From an uncultured Alphaproteobacteria bacterium (GTDB taxonomy: Bacteria > Pseudomonadota > Alphaproteobacteria > Caulobacterales > Hyphomonadaceae): DNA of 40,160 nucleotides. The notes beneath the pieces are model-generated. The model did no database searches and had not been told where the DNA came from. It saw only the letters and a program-made list of their open reading frames with translations. The translations under genes were made by a program, and so were the position numbers. Location of the stretch: NCBI GenBank assembly GCA_903831255.1, contig CAIKWZ010000028.1, positions 1 to 40,160 of the forward strand. The letters run 5' to 3'. Shown here piece after piece: positions 25,870 through 33,912 of the stretch (within the stretch, counting starts at the first letter, position 1; each line of letters begins with the position of its first letter).

Positions 25870-27079
25870 GCTTGCCGGCCCTTAAAAACTTGATCGGATC
25901 GTAGGATTTTCCGTTGTAGTAGACTTCGTAGTGGAGGTGAGGGCCAGTGCTGCGTCCCGTCGAGCCCATCGTGCCGATCTTCTGACCGATCGCCACCTTA
26001 GCCCCGACTTTGGCCGTGATCGACTGAAGATGGCCGTAACGGGTCTTGAACCCCTTGCCGTGATCCACCTCAACAACACGTCCGTACCCTGACTTCACTC
26101 CTGCAAACGACACGACCCCGGGCGCCGTCGCTGTGATCGGCGCTCCGTAGAACTTTGCAAGATCCACGCCGTCATGCCACGCGTTCCGACGGGTGAAGGG
26201 ATCCGGCCTCGAACCGAACCCGGAGGTCTCGCGATAGGGTTCAGCGATCGGCGCCCCAAGGGGAAGCGTGTGGATCACCGTCTCAAAGAGTCTGGCTTCC
26301 TCCAGCCGCTCCACAACCTCCCGGGCCCTGAGCGTGAAACCGTCATCCAGCGCCACGCCTGCCTCGCCGTCCGCGGCCAGGGGCGGCAGTTCGATCAGCG
26401 GGCCGCCCATTTCGAGGGTTTCTATAACCTTGGTGACCGGCGCTCCGGTCTGCCGAAGCACGCCGCGATAGTGTTCAGCCCGTTCGACCGCCTCTTCTTC
26501 TGCGATGTCGAGAAAGGCTGTCTGATCATTGCGAACGGCGTCGAACTTGGCGCGGAAGCCCGCCTTATCGTTGACTTTCGAGATCGTCTCGCTCGGACGA
26601 GACTGGCGCTCATCGGCCTCATCGATGCTCGAATCCACGAGGATTTGCCGGCCATCGCCCACAAGTGGAGCGGAGCCGCCGCTTCCGCCGCCGCCCTGCA
26701 TATGCGCCAGCAGCTTCTTGATGGTTTCATGACGATCTTCGAGCTGATCGAGATCGGCTTCGAATGTCGTGGTTCTCTGTTCCAGGAGCGAGAGGGCGAT
26801 GGCTTCATTCGCCCGCGCTTTCGCCAGCTCGCGCTCGTAACGGGCGATACGTCCGTCCTTGCCTTCCGCCCCGCCTGCGGAGGGCGATCGAAGCAGCACG
26901 GCGGCAGTCGCAAACAGGCACCAGGCGATCACAATCGTGCCGGCGGCCGCCATCGCGGCCTGTCGCCAGGGCGAGATCTTGACGAACGTCACCGAACCGC
27001 CGCTGCGATGGTAAATCTGGCGTTCAGGGAACGCCTTCTCAAACAAAGCCCGAGTGCGAGATCTTATCTTGGCCGCCAT
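25853..27079 (-). CDS. M23-family (LytM) peptidase with N-terminal DUF5930-like membrane segment
   Basis: A 408-residue inner-membrane-anchored protein. The cytoplasmic start FPERQIYHRSGGSVTFVKIS resembles the DUF5930 region of alphaproteobacterial M23 proteins. A single transmembrane helix follows (AAMAAAGTIVIAWCLFATAA), then a coiled coil (about 80-130), a Gly-rich linker, and the LytM domain at about 290-395. The zinc motifs are HDGVD (HxxxD) and HLHYE (HxH). The ligands look intact, so it should be an active endopeptidase on peptidoglycan cross-links, unlike EnvC-type degenerate activators. It shares an operon with bactofilin, so local cell-shape control is inferred. The 213 bases upstream contain an inverted repeat at 27206-27226. 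Confidence 0.93.
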   Translation of the reverse strand: MAAKIRSRTRALFEKAFPERQIYHRSGGSVTFVKISPWRQAAMAAAGTIVIAWCLFATAAVLLRSPSAGGAEGKDGRIARYERELAKARANEAIALSLLEQRTTTFEADLDQLEDRHETIKKLLAHMQGGGGSGGSAPLVGDGRQILVDSSIDEADERQSRPSETISKVNDKAGFRAKFDAVRNDQTAFLDIAEEEAVERAEHYRGVLRQTGAPVTKVIETLEMGGPLIELPPLAADGEAGVALDDGFTLRAREVVERLEEARLFETVIHTLPLGAPIAEPYRETSGFGSRPDPFTRRNAWHDGVDLAKFYGAPITATAPGVVSFAGVKSGYGRVVEVDHGKGFKTRYGHLQSITAKVGAKVAIGQKIGTMGSTGRSTGPHLHYEVYYNGKSYDPIKFLRAGKHVYKG

Positions 27080-27205
27080 TTACGCCGTCCGATCCGTCCG
27101 CCCGTCACACTCCGCCCGTCACGCCTGACCCTCGCATCGCGCCCGTTGAGAGCGGGAGGAATCCTTTGCGTGTTGCCCAGCGGGCACATGGATAGCCTAG
27201 AATTA

Positions 27206-27226
27206 TGACAGAGCGAACCCCTGTCA
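27206..27226 (-). promoter_or_regulatory. Inverted repeat and promoter-like sequence upstream of the M23 gene
   Basis: TGACAG (27206-27211) and CTGTCA (27221-27226) are perfect 6-base arms separated by 9 bases. On the minus strand, CTGACA can serve as a -35 element with TAATTC 16 bases downstream as a poor -10. The dyad would then overlap the promoter, as an operator might. Nothing else is recognisable in the 213-base gap 27080-27292. Confidence 0.3.
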
Positions 27227-27292
27227 GAACCTTTTTCAGGCAATTTCTCAGTGGGCTCTTAAGGGTTGATGAAGACCTTGCCGCGCGCTCCG

Positions 27293-27763
27293 TCAGGTCG
27301 CCCTGGCCTGAGCAAGAACGGCCTGAACATGTCCTGCAACGCGCACCTTGCGCCAGACTTTGCGGATAATTCTGTCGGGGCCGATCAGAAACGTGGTTCG
27401 CTCCACCCCCATAAAGGTGCGGCCGTAAAGCTTCTTTTCCCGCCAGACCCCGAATGCTTCGCAGACTTCCCCGCCTTCGTCCGAGGCCAGGGGGACGCTC
27501 AGGGCGCGCCGATCAATGAACCGCTGATGCGAATCGGGGTTGTCTCGCGATACCCCGAGAACAGACACTCCCAGCGCGTCGAACTCTTCGAGCGCGGCGC
27601 TGAATTCAAGCGCCTCCTGGGTGCATCCGGAGGTGTCGTCCCGCGGGTAGAAATACAGGACCAGGCCGCGGTTTCGAAAGTTTCGCCAGCTGATCGCCTG
27701 TCCATCAGGCGCCGCCAGAGTGAACTCAGGGGCCTTTTCGCCGTCGCCTGGAATATAACCCAC
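27293..27763 (-). CDS. bcp: Thioredoxin-dependent thiol peroxidase (Bcp/PrxQ peroxiredoxin)
   Basis: It reduces hydrogen peroxide and organic hydroperoxides with electrons from thioredoxin. The 156-residue protein shows GEKAPEFTLAAPDG, LVLYFYPRDDTSGCTQEALEF with the peroxidatic Cys, GVSRDNPDSHQRF, LYGRTFMGVERTTFLIGPD and a C-terminal VRVAGHVQAVL. The usual Pro before the GCT motif (TPGCT) is Ser here (TSGCT), a tolerated variant in some members. A second Cys in GGEVCEAFGVW lies outside the usual PrxQ resolving position (five residues after the first), so the protein may act as a 1-Cys or atypical enzyme. The start is GTG at 27763. It diverges from the AsmA-like gene across 101 bases. Confidence 0.93.
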   Translation of the reverse strand: MGYIPGDGEKAPEFTLAAPDGQAISWRNFRNRGLVLYFYPRDDTSGCTQEALEFSAALEEFDALGVSVLGVSRDNPDSHQRFIDRRALSVPLASDEGGEVCEAFGVWREKKLYGRTFMGVERTTFLIGPDRIIRKVWRKVRVAGHVQAVLAQARAT

Positions 27764-27811
27764 TTTAACCTCAATCTGCTTAGATAAGGGACTGTGACTG
27801 GTGTTTACCCT

Positions 27812-27840
27812 TTCCCGGGGCTTCCGGTGAAGGGTATAAA
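27812..27840 (+). promoter_or_regulatory. Candidate promoter of the AsmA-like gene
   Basis: TATAAA at 27835-27840 is a good -10 match 25 bases before the GTG start. A poor -35 (TTCCCG, 27812-27817) lies 17 bases upstream. The 6-base arms ACCCTT/AAGGGT flank this stretch. The -35 is weak, so this is tentative. Confidence 0.3.
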
Positions 27841-27864
27841 GTCCCCTGTGAGGGCGGAGTCGGT

Positions 27865-30800
27865 GTGTTGAGAGTGTCGGCCCGACTTTTCGTGTTCGAG
27901 GCGCTGGCCCTCCTGGTCTTCGGACTTCTCGCGGGCGCCGGCTTCCTTGCCTGGCGCCTCTCGCAGGGGCCGGTGGACCTCGAGTTGTTTCGTCCCGCGC
28001 TTGAGCGCTCCCTCAGCGATGCCCGGGGCGGGCGGAACGTCTCCATCGATAGTCTCGTTCTGGAGTGGTCCTCGGATCATGCCCGGGTCGAGGTGGCGGC
28101 CCGCGGACTGAGCGCGCTTGATCGCGTCGGAATCGTTATTTCCCGGGCTGAACGCGCCACGATGTCGGTTGACGCTGTCTCCCTTCTCTCAGGGCGTCTC
28201 AAGGTGCGGCATATCCGGCTCGAGAACGGCCGCGCCCAGGTCCGGCGCTCGCTGGATGGGGTCTGGACCCTTGCGGGGGTCGAATTTCTTCGGGAGCCCC
28301 GACCGGTCGGAGATCTGCTTCGACTGCTTCGCGAGCTTGACTGGAAGACCCTCGCCACGCCTGTCCGGGCGCTTGTGTCCGCGGGCGCCTTCGAGCGCGT
28401 GGACCTTGTCAATTTCAGCATCGATGTCGTGGACGAGACGATCGACGGCGGGTGGAGCGCCAGTCCGGTCAACGCCGTCTGGCGGGCGAACCGGTCGACC
28501 GTCGCCCTCGATCTCAAGGCGGGGCTGATCGGAGCGGGAGGGCCGAACAGCGTTCATCTGTCCCTCACGGCTGACGGCGATGTCTCCAGCGCGCGGGGGT
28601 CGGCGACGCTTGAGGGCGTTGATCCGGTCGCGGTCGCCCGCATGTTCGGTTATCGGGACAGCGAGTTTGTCTCCGGTATCCCCGCGAGCGCCGCCTTCCG
28701 AATGGAGGCGAGCGAGGCGGCCGGCCTTCAGCAGGCCACTCTCAGTCTGTCCGGCGTTCGGGGCGCCGGGCGAATTGCCGATCTTGATCTGGTTCTCGAG
28801 GATCTGGCGTTCGAGGCTCGTTACGAGCCTCTTGATCAGCGTGTCGAGCTTGTCTCGTTCGATATTCGCTCCGATCGTCTCAGCGGGGCGTTCACCGGAT
28901 CGCTTGATCTGTCATCGATCATGTCAGGCGATGGGACGGCCTGGACGGCCTTCAATCTGTCTGGTCGTGAGTTCACCCTGTCCGCCATGCCGGTGTTCGA
29001 GGCGCCGTGGTCCATGGCTTCGGCGGATCTGCGTGCGAAAGTGTCGCCGGATCTGAAGCGCCTGCAGATCGAAAGTCTCGAGGCTGTGACGGGTGGCTTG
29101 TCCGCCTCCGCGTCCGGAGAGATCTGGATCGATCCGCCTGGGGTCTCTTCGCCTCCGGTCGCCGCGGCGGCCGTGGGCTCCGTTGAGGTCTCTTCACAGA
29201 GCGGCTCAGCGCCCGCGCTCGCCCCGTCTCCGGGCGGGGTGGGGGTTCGGCTCAAGGCGACCGGCGAGGGGGTCATCACTCCCGCACAGATTGTCGCCTT
29301 CTGGCCAGTCGGGCTGAGCCCCGATGCGCGGGAATGGGTCAGGCGTCATATTCCAACGGGTGCGGCGAGCCGCGCTGTTTTTTCGGTCGACTGGCCTCCC
29401 GGGGCGAATGCCGGAGGGTATCTTCCGGACGAGAGGCTGACCCTCGATTTTGATGTGGCTGACGCCAGCGTCATGTTTCTTCCGGATTTTCCGCCGCTCA
29501 CCGGTCTTAAGGGACGGGGACGGCTTCTGGGCAACAGTCTGAAGGTGGATGTCTCCGATGGACGGCTTGGCGGCTGGGATATCGGTCAGGGGCAGGTCAG
29601 TCTGTCTCGCTTCGCCCCGACGGGCGGCGTCCTCGATATCCGGGTCGACGGTCGCGGCGATCTGAGGGAGCTGATGACGGTCCTCGAGACCTCCGATCTG
29701 AAGATCGCCACCCGATACGGACTGAATGTCGGTCAGATGGCGGGAAAGGGGGACATTGATGCGACCTTCACCCTTCCGCTCGTCGAAGACATTGTTCCTG
29801 AGATGCTCCGTTACCAAGTCAAAGGGAGTTTTGAGCGTGCGACCGCGCCTGACCTTGCCGCGGGCTTCGGTCTGTCGGAGGCCGATGTCCGTTTCGCGGC
29901 CGCTGATACGGGGCTCCAGCTGGCCGGGTCGGGTCGCTTCGGGCCGGCCCCCGTCACCTTTGACTGGCGTGAGGTGTATCCCGGGGGCGGTCGGGCCGCC
30001 GGCTCGGATCTGACCGCCAGCGCCAAGCTGACCCCGGATCTTCTCAACGCCTTCGGCCTGCCGGCGCGAACGATCATGCAGGGCGCCGGAGACCTTCAGC
30101 TCACCGCTCGCGGACAGGGACGCATCTTCACCGCGCTCGAGGCCGATATCGATCTGACGGCGGCTGCGCTCGATATCTCGGCGCTGAACTGGCGCAAGCG
30201 CGCCGGTCTGCCTGCGCAGGGACGACTTCGGTATTCCGGAGACGAGGCTGGCGGAACGCTGAGCGGAGATGTCCGGGCAGACGGTCTGCAGCTATCGGGC
30301 GATGCCCTTCTTGCAAACCGGGAGGGGGGGCTGAAGTCTGCGAACATCTCCCGCATTTACGCGCGTGACGGGGTCGATCTTCGAGGCGGCCTGACCCGCC
30401 GGGAGGATGGCGGATACCGGATCACGGCCAGCGGGCCATACCTCGATGCAAGCTCCTGGATCGACGCCGTTCTTCGTTTCGGCGAGGACGCGCCCGGTCC
30501 GGCTCGGTCCTCTTCCTCCGCGGCTGCTTCTTCTGCCCAGTCCGGCTCATCGCAGCTGGTTGAGCTCGTTCTTGCCGCAGATCGTGTCCGCCTTCGCAAG
30601 GACGCCGAGCTTCAGCGGTTCAATCTTGACCTCGCCTTCGACGCTTCAGGTCCGCAGAGAGGTCGGATGACGGGGGAGATCTCGCGGGGAAAGACGGTCG
30701 ATGTCAGGATCGCCTCGAATGGCGATGCGCGAACGCTCTCCGTGCGCTCCGATGACGCGGGGTTTGCCGCGCGGGCGCTCACCAACTCGGATTTTCTCGT

Positions 30801-31359
30801 CGGCGGCCGCCTGGAGATGGAGGGTTCGTTCTCCGGTCCCCGCGGCAAGGCTGATGTCCGGATGGAGGACGTGCGCCTTCAGGATGCTCCTCTTGTTGCG
30901 CAGATCCTGTCGCTGGCGTCCCTGAGGGGGCTTGCGGACGTGTTGTCGGGAGACGGCGTCCTGTTTACCCGTGTCGAGGCGCCGGTCGTGATCGAGCCGG
31001 GTCGGCTTGAGTTCCCGGGGCTTCGCGCCTCCGGTCCGGCCATGGGCATCACCGCGCGCGGATGGCTGGCCCCGGGGCCAGGCGATGTCAGTCTTGACGG
31101 CGTGCTCGTCCCGTCTTTCGGCGTGAATTCCGCGCTGGGCGCCTTGCCGCTGATCGGCGATCTATTCGTATCGAGGCGAGGCGAGGGCCTTTTTGCTCCC
31201 ACATATTCTGTGCGGGGCTCGCTGTCGCGAGCCCGCGTCTCGATCAATCCGGTTTCGGCGCTTACGCCGGGTGTGCTGAGGCGGATATTTGAAAGTCCCG
31301 GGGAGCCGCCTCCGACCCCGGAGACGCGACCTGCGGCGGGGGCGAAGTCTCCCCGCTGA
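27865..31359 (+). CDS. AsmA-like/DUF3971 envelope protein (YhdP-type)
   Basis: An 1164-residue protein with one N-terminal transmembrane helix (ALALLVFGLLAGAGFLAW) and a very long periplasmic region rich in beta-strands. This is the layout of TamB/YhdP/AsmA proteins, which form hydrophobic grooves spanning the periplasm and move phospholipid to the outer membrane. The N-terminal part matches the DUF3971 style (VRHIRLENGRAQVRRSLDG). The C-terminal quarter (about 1000-1150) has the AsmA-like C-terminal signature: QILSLASLRGLADVLSG, MGITARGWLAPGPGDVSLDG and the closing FAPTYSVRGSLSRARVSINP. A Ser/Ala-rich stretch at about 880-900 separates two parts. The start is GTG at 27865 with GGGCGGAG upstream. 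YhdP-like is inferred from size and single anchor, and lipid transport from family knowledge. Confidence 0.85.
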   Translation: MLRVSARLFVFEALALLVFGLLAGAGFLAWRLSQGPVDLELFRPALERSLSDARGGRNVSIDSLVLEWSSDHARVEVAARGLSALDRVGIVISRAERATMSVDAVSLLSGRLKVRHIRLENGRAQVRRSLDGVWTLAGVEFLREPRPVGDLLRLLRELDWKTLATPVRALVSAGAFERVDLVNFSIDVVDETIDGGWSASPVNAVWRANRSTVALDLKAGLIGAGGPNSVHLSLTADGDVSSARGSATLEGVDPVAVARMFGYRDSEFVSGIPASAAFRMEASEAAGLQQATLSLSGVRGAGRIADLDLVLEDLAFEARYEPLDQRVELVSFDIRSDRLSGAFTGSLDLSSIMSGDGTAWTAFNLSGREFTLSAMPVFEAPWSMASADLRAKVSPDLKRLQIESLEAVTGGLSASASGEIWIDPPGVSSPPVAAAAVGSVEVSSQSGSAPALAPSPGGVGVRLKATGEGVITPAQIVAFWPVGLSPDAREWVRRHIPTGAASRAVFSVDWPPGANAGGYLPDERLTLDFDVADASVMFLPDFPPLTGLKGRGRLLGNSLKVDVSDGRLGGWDIGQGQVSLSRFAPTGGVLDIRVDGRGDLRELMTVLETSDLKIATRYGLNVGQMAGKGDIDATFTLPLVEDIVPEMLRYQVKGSFERATAPDLAAGFGLSEADVRFAAADTGLQLAGSGRFGPAPVTFDWREVYPGGGRAAGSDLTASAKLTPDLLNAFGLPARTIMQGAGDLQLTARGQGRIFTALEADIDLTAAALDISALNWRKRAGLPAQGRLRYSGDEAGGTLSGDVRADGLQLSGDALLANREGGLKSANISRIYARDGVDLRGGLTRREDGGYRITASGPYLDASSWIDAVLRFGEDAPGPARSSSSAAASSAQSGSSQLVELVLAADRVRLRKDAELQRFNLDLAFDASGPQRGRMTGEISRGKTVDVRIASNGDARTLSVRSDDAGFAARALTNSDFLVGGRLEMEGSFSGPRGKADVRMEDVRLQDAPLVAQILSLASLRGLADVLSGDGVLFTRVEAPVVIEPGRLEFPGLRASGPAMGITARGWLAPGPGDVSLDGVLVPSFGVNSALGALPLIGDLFVSRRGEGLFAPTYSVRGSLSRARVSINPVSALTPGVLRRIFESPGEPPPTPETRPAAGAKSPR

Positions 31360-31399
31360 CCGCAAGGCGTGGTTTCAGACGTCTCAAAAGCCGCGCAAT

Positions 31400-31433
31400 C
31401 GGGGATTTTTGCGGAATGTGACGCAAATCCCCG
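31400..31433 (+). other. Long dyad upstream of the LdtR-like regulator
   Basis: CGGGGATTTTTGCG (31400-31413) and CGCAAATCCCCG (31422-31433) are complementary except for two extra T in the left arm, with an 8-base loop. It lies 40 bases after the AsmA-like stop. It may be the terminator of that gene, though no T-run follows (CATAAATTTCG), or part of the regulator's control region. Confidence 0.45.
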
Positions 31434-31446
31434 CATAAATTTCGAC

Positions 31447-31463
31447 AAAACTCCCCGAGTTTT
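31447..31463 (+). promoter_or_regulatory. Palindrome AAAACT-N5-AGTTTT, candidate MarR-type operator
   Basis: Perfect 6-base arms (31447-31452 and 31458-31463) around CCCCG, 62 bases before the regulator's first start codon. A 17-base AT-edged palindrome fits the size of MarR-family operators, and such regulators often bind their own promoter. No DNA-binding specificity is proven. Confidence 0.4.
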
Positions 31464-31501
31464 AGAGGTTTATTAGCCCTGCTGGCGTAGGGTTATCTCA
31501 A

Positions 31502-31520
31502 GGCGACGAAAAAAGTCGCC
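31502..31520 (+). promoter_or_regulatory. Hairpin directly before the regulator start codon
   Basis: GGCGAC (31502-31507) and GTCGCC (31515-31520) are perfect 6-base arms around an A-rich 7-base loop, ending 4 bases before ATG 31525. No normal Shine-Dalgarno is visible between stem and ATG, so the structure could limit initiation there or favour a later start codon. Confidence 0.4.
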
Positions 31521-31524
31521 AGCA

Positions 31525-32037
31525 ATGATGGTGGTGGTGATGGTCAACGTAATGGTCCGGGAAACCGGACAGGAAGAGCCTGTCAGTCAGTCTTTCCTGA
31601 AGTCGCTCTCTCTTCTTGAGCAAGCTCACAGACGCCTGCACGATGTGGTGAAGGATAATCTGGAACGTGCGGGCGAGCGTTCGCTCACGGGCGTTCAGGC
31701 TCTCCTGATCTATGAGATCGGCGAAAGCGAAACGCCCGCCAGCGCTCTGCGCGCCAGGGGCTCGTTCGCCGGGACCTCGATGTCCTACAACATCAAGAAG
31801 CTGCAGGAAGGCGGTTATCTCGTTCAGAGCCGCTCCAGCGACGACCGCAGGGCTGTGCGCCTCAAGCTCACGCCTTCGGGCAAGGCTGTGCGTTCGCGGG
31901 TGCGCGACCTGTTCGAGAAGCAGGCGGTGGCCCTTGAGCCTACGGCGTCCGTCCGCGCCGACGATCTTGACCAGCTCAACAAGACCATCGGCCGCCTCGA
32001 GCGCTTCTGGTCCGATCAGATCCGCTATCAGCTCTGA
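31525..32037 (+). CDS. MarR-family regulator, LdtR-like
   Basis: A winged-helix protein of up to 170 residues. The core SLLEQAHRRLHDVVKDNLER, then GVQALLIYEIG, SYNIKKLQEGGYLVQSRSSDDRRAVRLKLTPSG and a C-terminal dimerisation helix, closely follows alphaproteobacterial LdtR. LdtR is a MarR-type regulator linked to L,D-transpeptidase expression and envelope stress. The recognition helix lies around GTSMSYNIKKL and the wing at DDRRAVRL. Several in-frame starts are close together (31525, 31528, 31540, 31552). The N-terminal run MMVVVMVNVMV is unusual, so a start at 31540 or 31552 is plausible. A perfect hairpin at 31502-31520 lies just before the first ATG. The upstream AsmA-like gene and downstream hemA are separated by hairpins, so the regulator is probably transcribed alone. 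Confidence 0.85.
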   Translation: MMVVVMVNVMVRETGQEEPVSQSFLKSLSLLEQAHRRLHDVVKDNLERAGERSLTGVQALLIYEIGESETPASALRARGSFAGTSMSYNIKKLQEGGYLVQSRSSDDRRAVRLKLTPSGKAVRSRVRDLFEKQAVALEPTASVRADDLDQLNKTIGRLERFWSDQIRYQL

Positions 32038-32040
32038 TCC

Positions 32041-32078
32041 TCCGGGCGGGCCTGTCTTTCGGACAAGGCCCGCCCGGA
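32041..32078 (+). terminator. Very stable hairpin after the LdtR-like gene
   Basis: TCCGGGCGGGCC (32041-32052) pairs with GGCCCGCCCGGA (32067-32078), with an additional inner TGTC/GACA pairing. The stem begins 3 bases after the stop codon. The T-run is missing, as is common in GC-rich genomes. It probably ends the regulator transcript. Confidence 0.7.
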
Positions 32079-32289
32079 TCGTCCTGCCGGCTCCTGTTTA
32101 ACTCCGGTTCACGGGGGCTTCACGCAAGCGTGTGCTCTTCTGCGAGCCATTCTCAGAACCCTGCGACAATTCAGGGATTTAACGCCGCCCCGGAATGCGT
32201 TTAGTGTCTTTGCAGCCATCCGCCGGAAGCCTAATGTTGCGGATGGATTGACAGGGAGCGGGACGCTTTCGCGCGACCCGGCTGGCGTA

Positions 32290-33510
32290 ATGAAGCATCT
32301 GACGGCTTTTGAGAGCGCCGTTGAAGAGATCCGGTCGGAAGGCCGGTATCGGGTGTTTATCGATCTCAAGAGGTACCGGGGGCAGTTCCCCAAGGCCTCC
32401 GTCCGGCATGATGACGGTCGCGAGCAGGACGTTGTCGTCTGGTGCTCCAACGATTACCTGGGAATGGGGCAGGATCCGGATGTGATCCAGTCTATGCACG
32501 AAGCCATAGACGCCTTCGGCGCCGGATCGGGCGGGACGCGCAATATTTCAGGCACCACACGCTACCATGTCGACCTTGAGCGTGAGCTGGCCAGTCTTCA
32601 CGGCAAAGAAGCCGCGCTCCTGTTCACCTCCGGCTATGTCTCTAACGACGCGACCCTGTCGACCCTCGCCAAGATCATGCCGAACCTCATCATCTATTCC
32701 GATGAGCTCAATCACGCCTCGATGATCGAGGGGATAAAGCGCGCGAACTGCGCCAAGCGAATCTTCCGACATAATGACGTCGGTCATCTCAGGGCCCTGA
32801 TGGAGAACGATCCTCCCGAGGCGCCCAAGGTCATCGCCTTCGAGAGCGTGTACTCCATGGATGGCGATGTCGCTCCGATGGAGGCCATCTGCGATGTCGC
32901 AGAGGCGTTTGACGCGATCACCTACCTCGATGAGGTGCACGCCGTTGGCATGTATGGACATGAGGGCGCAGGCGTGGCCCAGCGCGACAATGTCATGCAT
33001 CGTATCGATATCTGCGAAGGCACGCTCGCCAAGGCCTTTGGCGTCATGGGCGGTTACATCGCGGCCAGGGCGGCGGTCGTCGACGCTATCCGGTCGATGG
33101 CGCCTGGTTTCATCTTCTCCACCTCGACATGCCCCGTACTGGCGGCCGGTGCGTTGACGTCTATCCGCAAGCTCCGTGGAGAGCAGGGTCAGGAACTGCG
33201 GCGTCAGCATCAGGCCAAGGCCGAGATGCTTCGCCAGAAACTCATCGCGGCCCGCCTGCCGGTGATGATGTCTGATACGCATATCGTGCCGCTTCTTGTC
33301 GGCGATCCTGAGCGATGCAAGGCGCTGTCGGACACGCTTCTGTTCGATTTCGGCATTTACGTTCAGCCTATCAACTATCCGACCGTCCCCAAGGGAACCG
33401 AGCGTCTGCGTTTCACCCCGTCGCCTCACCACACCGAGGCGATGATGGACGAGCTCGTCGCCGCCCTGCTGGCGATCTGGGCCCAGCTGGGATTGAAGCG
33501 TGCAGCCTGA
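32290..33510 (+). CDS. hemA: 5-aminolevulinate synthase
   Basis: It condenses glycine and succinyl-CoA to 5-aminolevulinate with pyridoxal phosphate, the C4 entry to heme typical of alphaproteobacteria. The 406-residue protein has [68 protein letters not shown] and [13 protein letters not shown]. The PLP Lys is in [13 protein letters not shown] at residue 248, the same number as in the Rhodobacter enzyme. The ATG at 32290 agrees with family starts, while an upstream TTG (32248) would add 14 residues. No clear ribosome binding site is visible at 32290. The 252 bases upstream hold the terminator hairpin of the regulator gene but no recognised Fnr-type site. Confidence 0.97.
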   Translation: MKHLTAFESAVEEIRSEGRYRVFIDLKRYRGQFPKASVRHDDGREQDVVVWCSNDYLGMGQDPDVIQSMHEAIDAFGAGSGGTRNISGTTRYHVDLERELASLHGKEAALLFTSGYVSNDATLSTLAKIMPNLIIYSDELNHASMIEGIKRANCAKRIFRHNDVGHLRALMENDPPEAPKVIAFESVYSMDGDVAPMEAICDVAEAFDAITYLDEVHAVGMYGHEGAGVAQRDNVMHRIDICEGTLAKAFGVMGGYIAARAAVVDAIRSMAPGFIFSTSTCPVLAAGALTSIRKLRGEQGQELRRQHQAKAEMLRQKLIAARLPVMMSDTHIVPLLVGDPERCKALSDTLLFDFGIYVQPINYPTVPKGTERLRFTPSPHHTEAMMDELVAALLAIWAQLGLKRAA

Positions 33511-33576
33511 ACGCCGCCAGACGAGGCGCTGGCCGGGTCCTCGGTCCGGTGAGCCTGTTGAAACGGATCGCCTGTC

Positions 33577-33816
33577 GTGAGCGCAGCGGGCGGGGGGGAC
33601 ATTCTGATCCAGACCAGCCGGATGGGCGGGGCGGTTGAGGTGCGTGCTGTGGCCGCAGACGACGGTCTGGAAGTGTCCTTTACGGCTCCGGCGAACGCAA
33701 TGCGGAGCGATCTTGAACGGCTCGCCCGGGCCAAGCTCGATTATGTCCGCAGGCGTCAGTCCCAGGAGGGCCGCGGGGGCTCCGGGCCAGACGGTCGCGG
33801 CGGGGTGCTCGCCTGA
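33577..33816 (+). CDS. DUF6898-type small protein
   Basis: A 79-residue protein. Residues about 8-62 (GDILIQTSRMGGAVEVRAVA, LEVSFTAPANAMRSDLERLA, KLDYVRRR) follow the small alphaproteobacterial DUF6898 family, in which GNAVKVTA, GPANA and LRKLEYV are the recurrent landmarks. The fold is probably two beta-strands and a helix. The function is unknown. The start is a GTG at 33577 without a strong ribosome binding site, 66 bases after hemA. The C-terminal 15 residues are Gly/Arg-rich and unlike the family, and may be read-through extension. It sits between hemA and glyA. Confidence 0.72.
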   Translation: MSAAGGGDILIQTSRMGGAVEVRAVAADDGLEVSFTAPANAMRSDLERLARAKLDYVRRRQSQEGRGGSGPDGRGGVLA

Positions 33817-33912
33817 GACGGGCGCCTCCGATGCGCTCGTTCGTCGGCTTGCCAAGATGCGCCGAAGGCCTTAACGCCCAGCACATTAATGCAGTCGTCG
33901 GAGGGCCGTTCC

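Noticed and set aside
26174-27208. 344-codon plus-strand frame opposite the M23 peptidase
   Set aside because: The minus-strand M23 protein has a transmembrane helix and zinc motifs, while the plus frame has none.
32248-32253. TTGACA as -35 element of a hemA promoter
   Set aside because: No AT-rich -10 lies 15-19 bases downstream; the sequence there is GC-rich.
32548-33855. 435-codon minus-strand frame opposite hemA
   Set aside because: Shadow of hemA and the DUF6898-like gene. The composition is typical of antisense frames.
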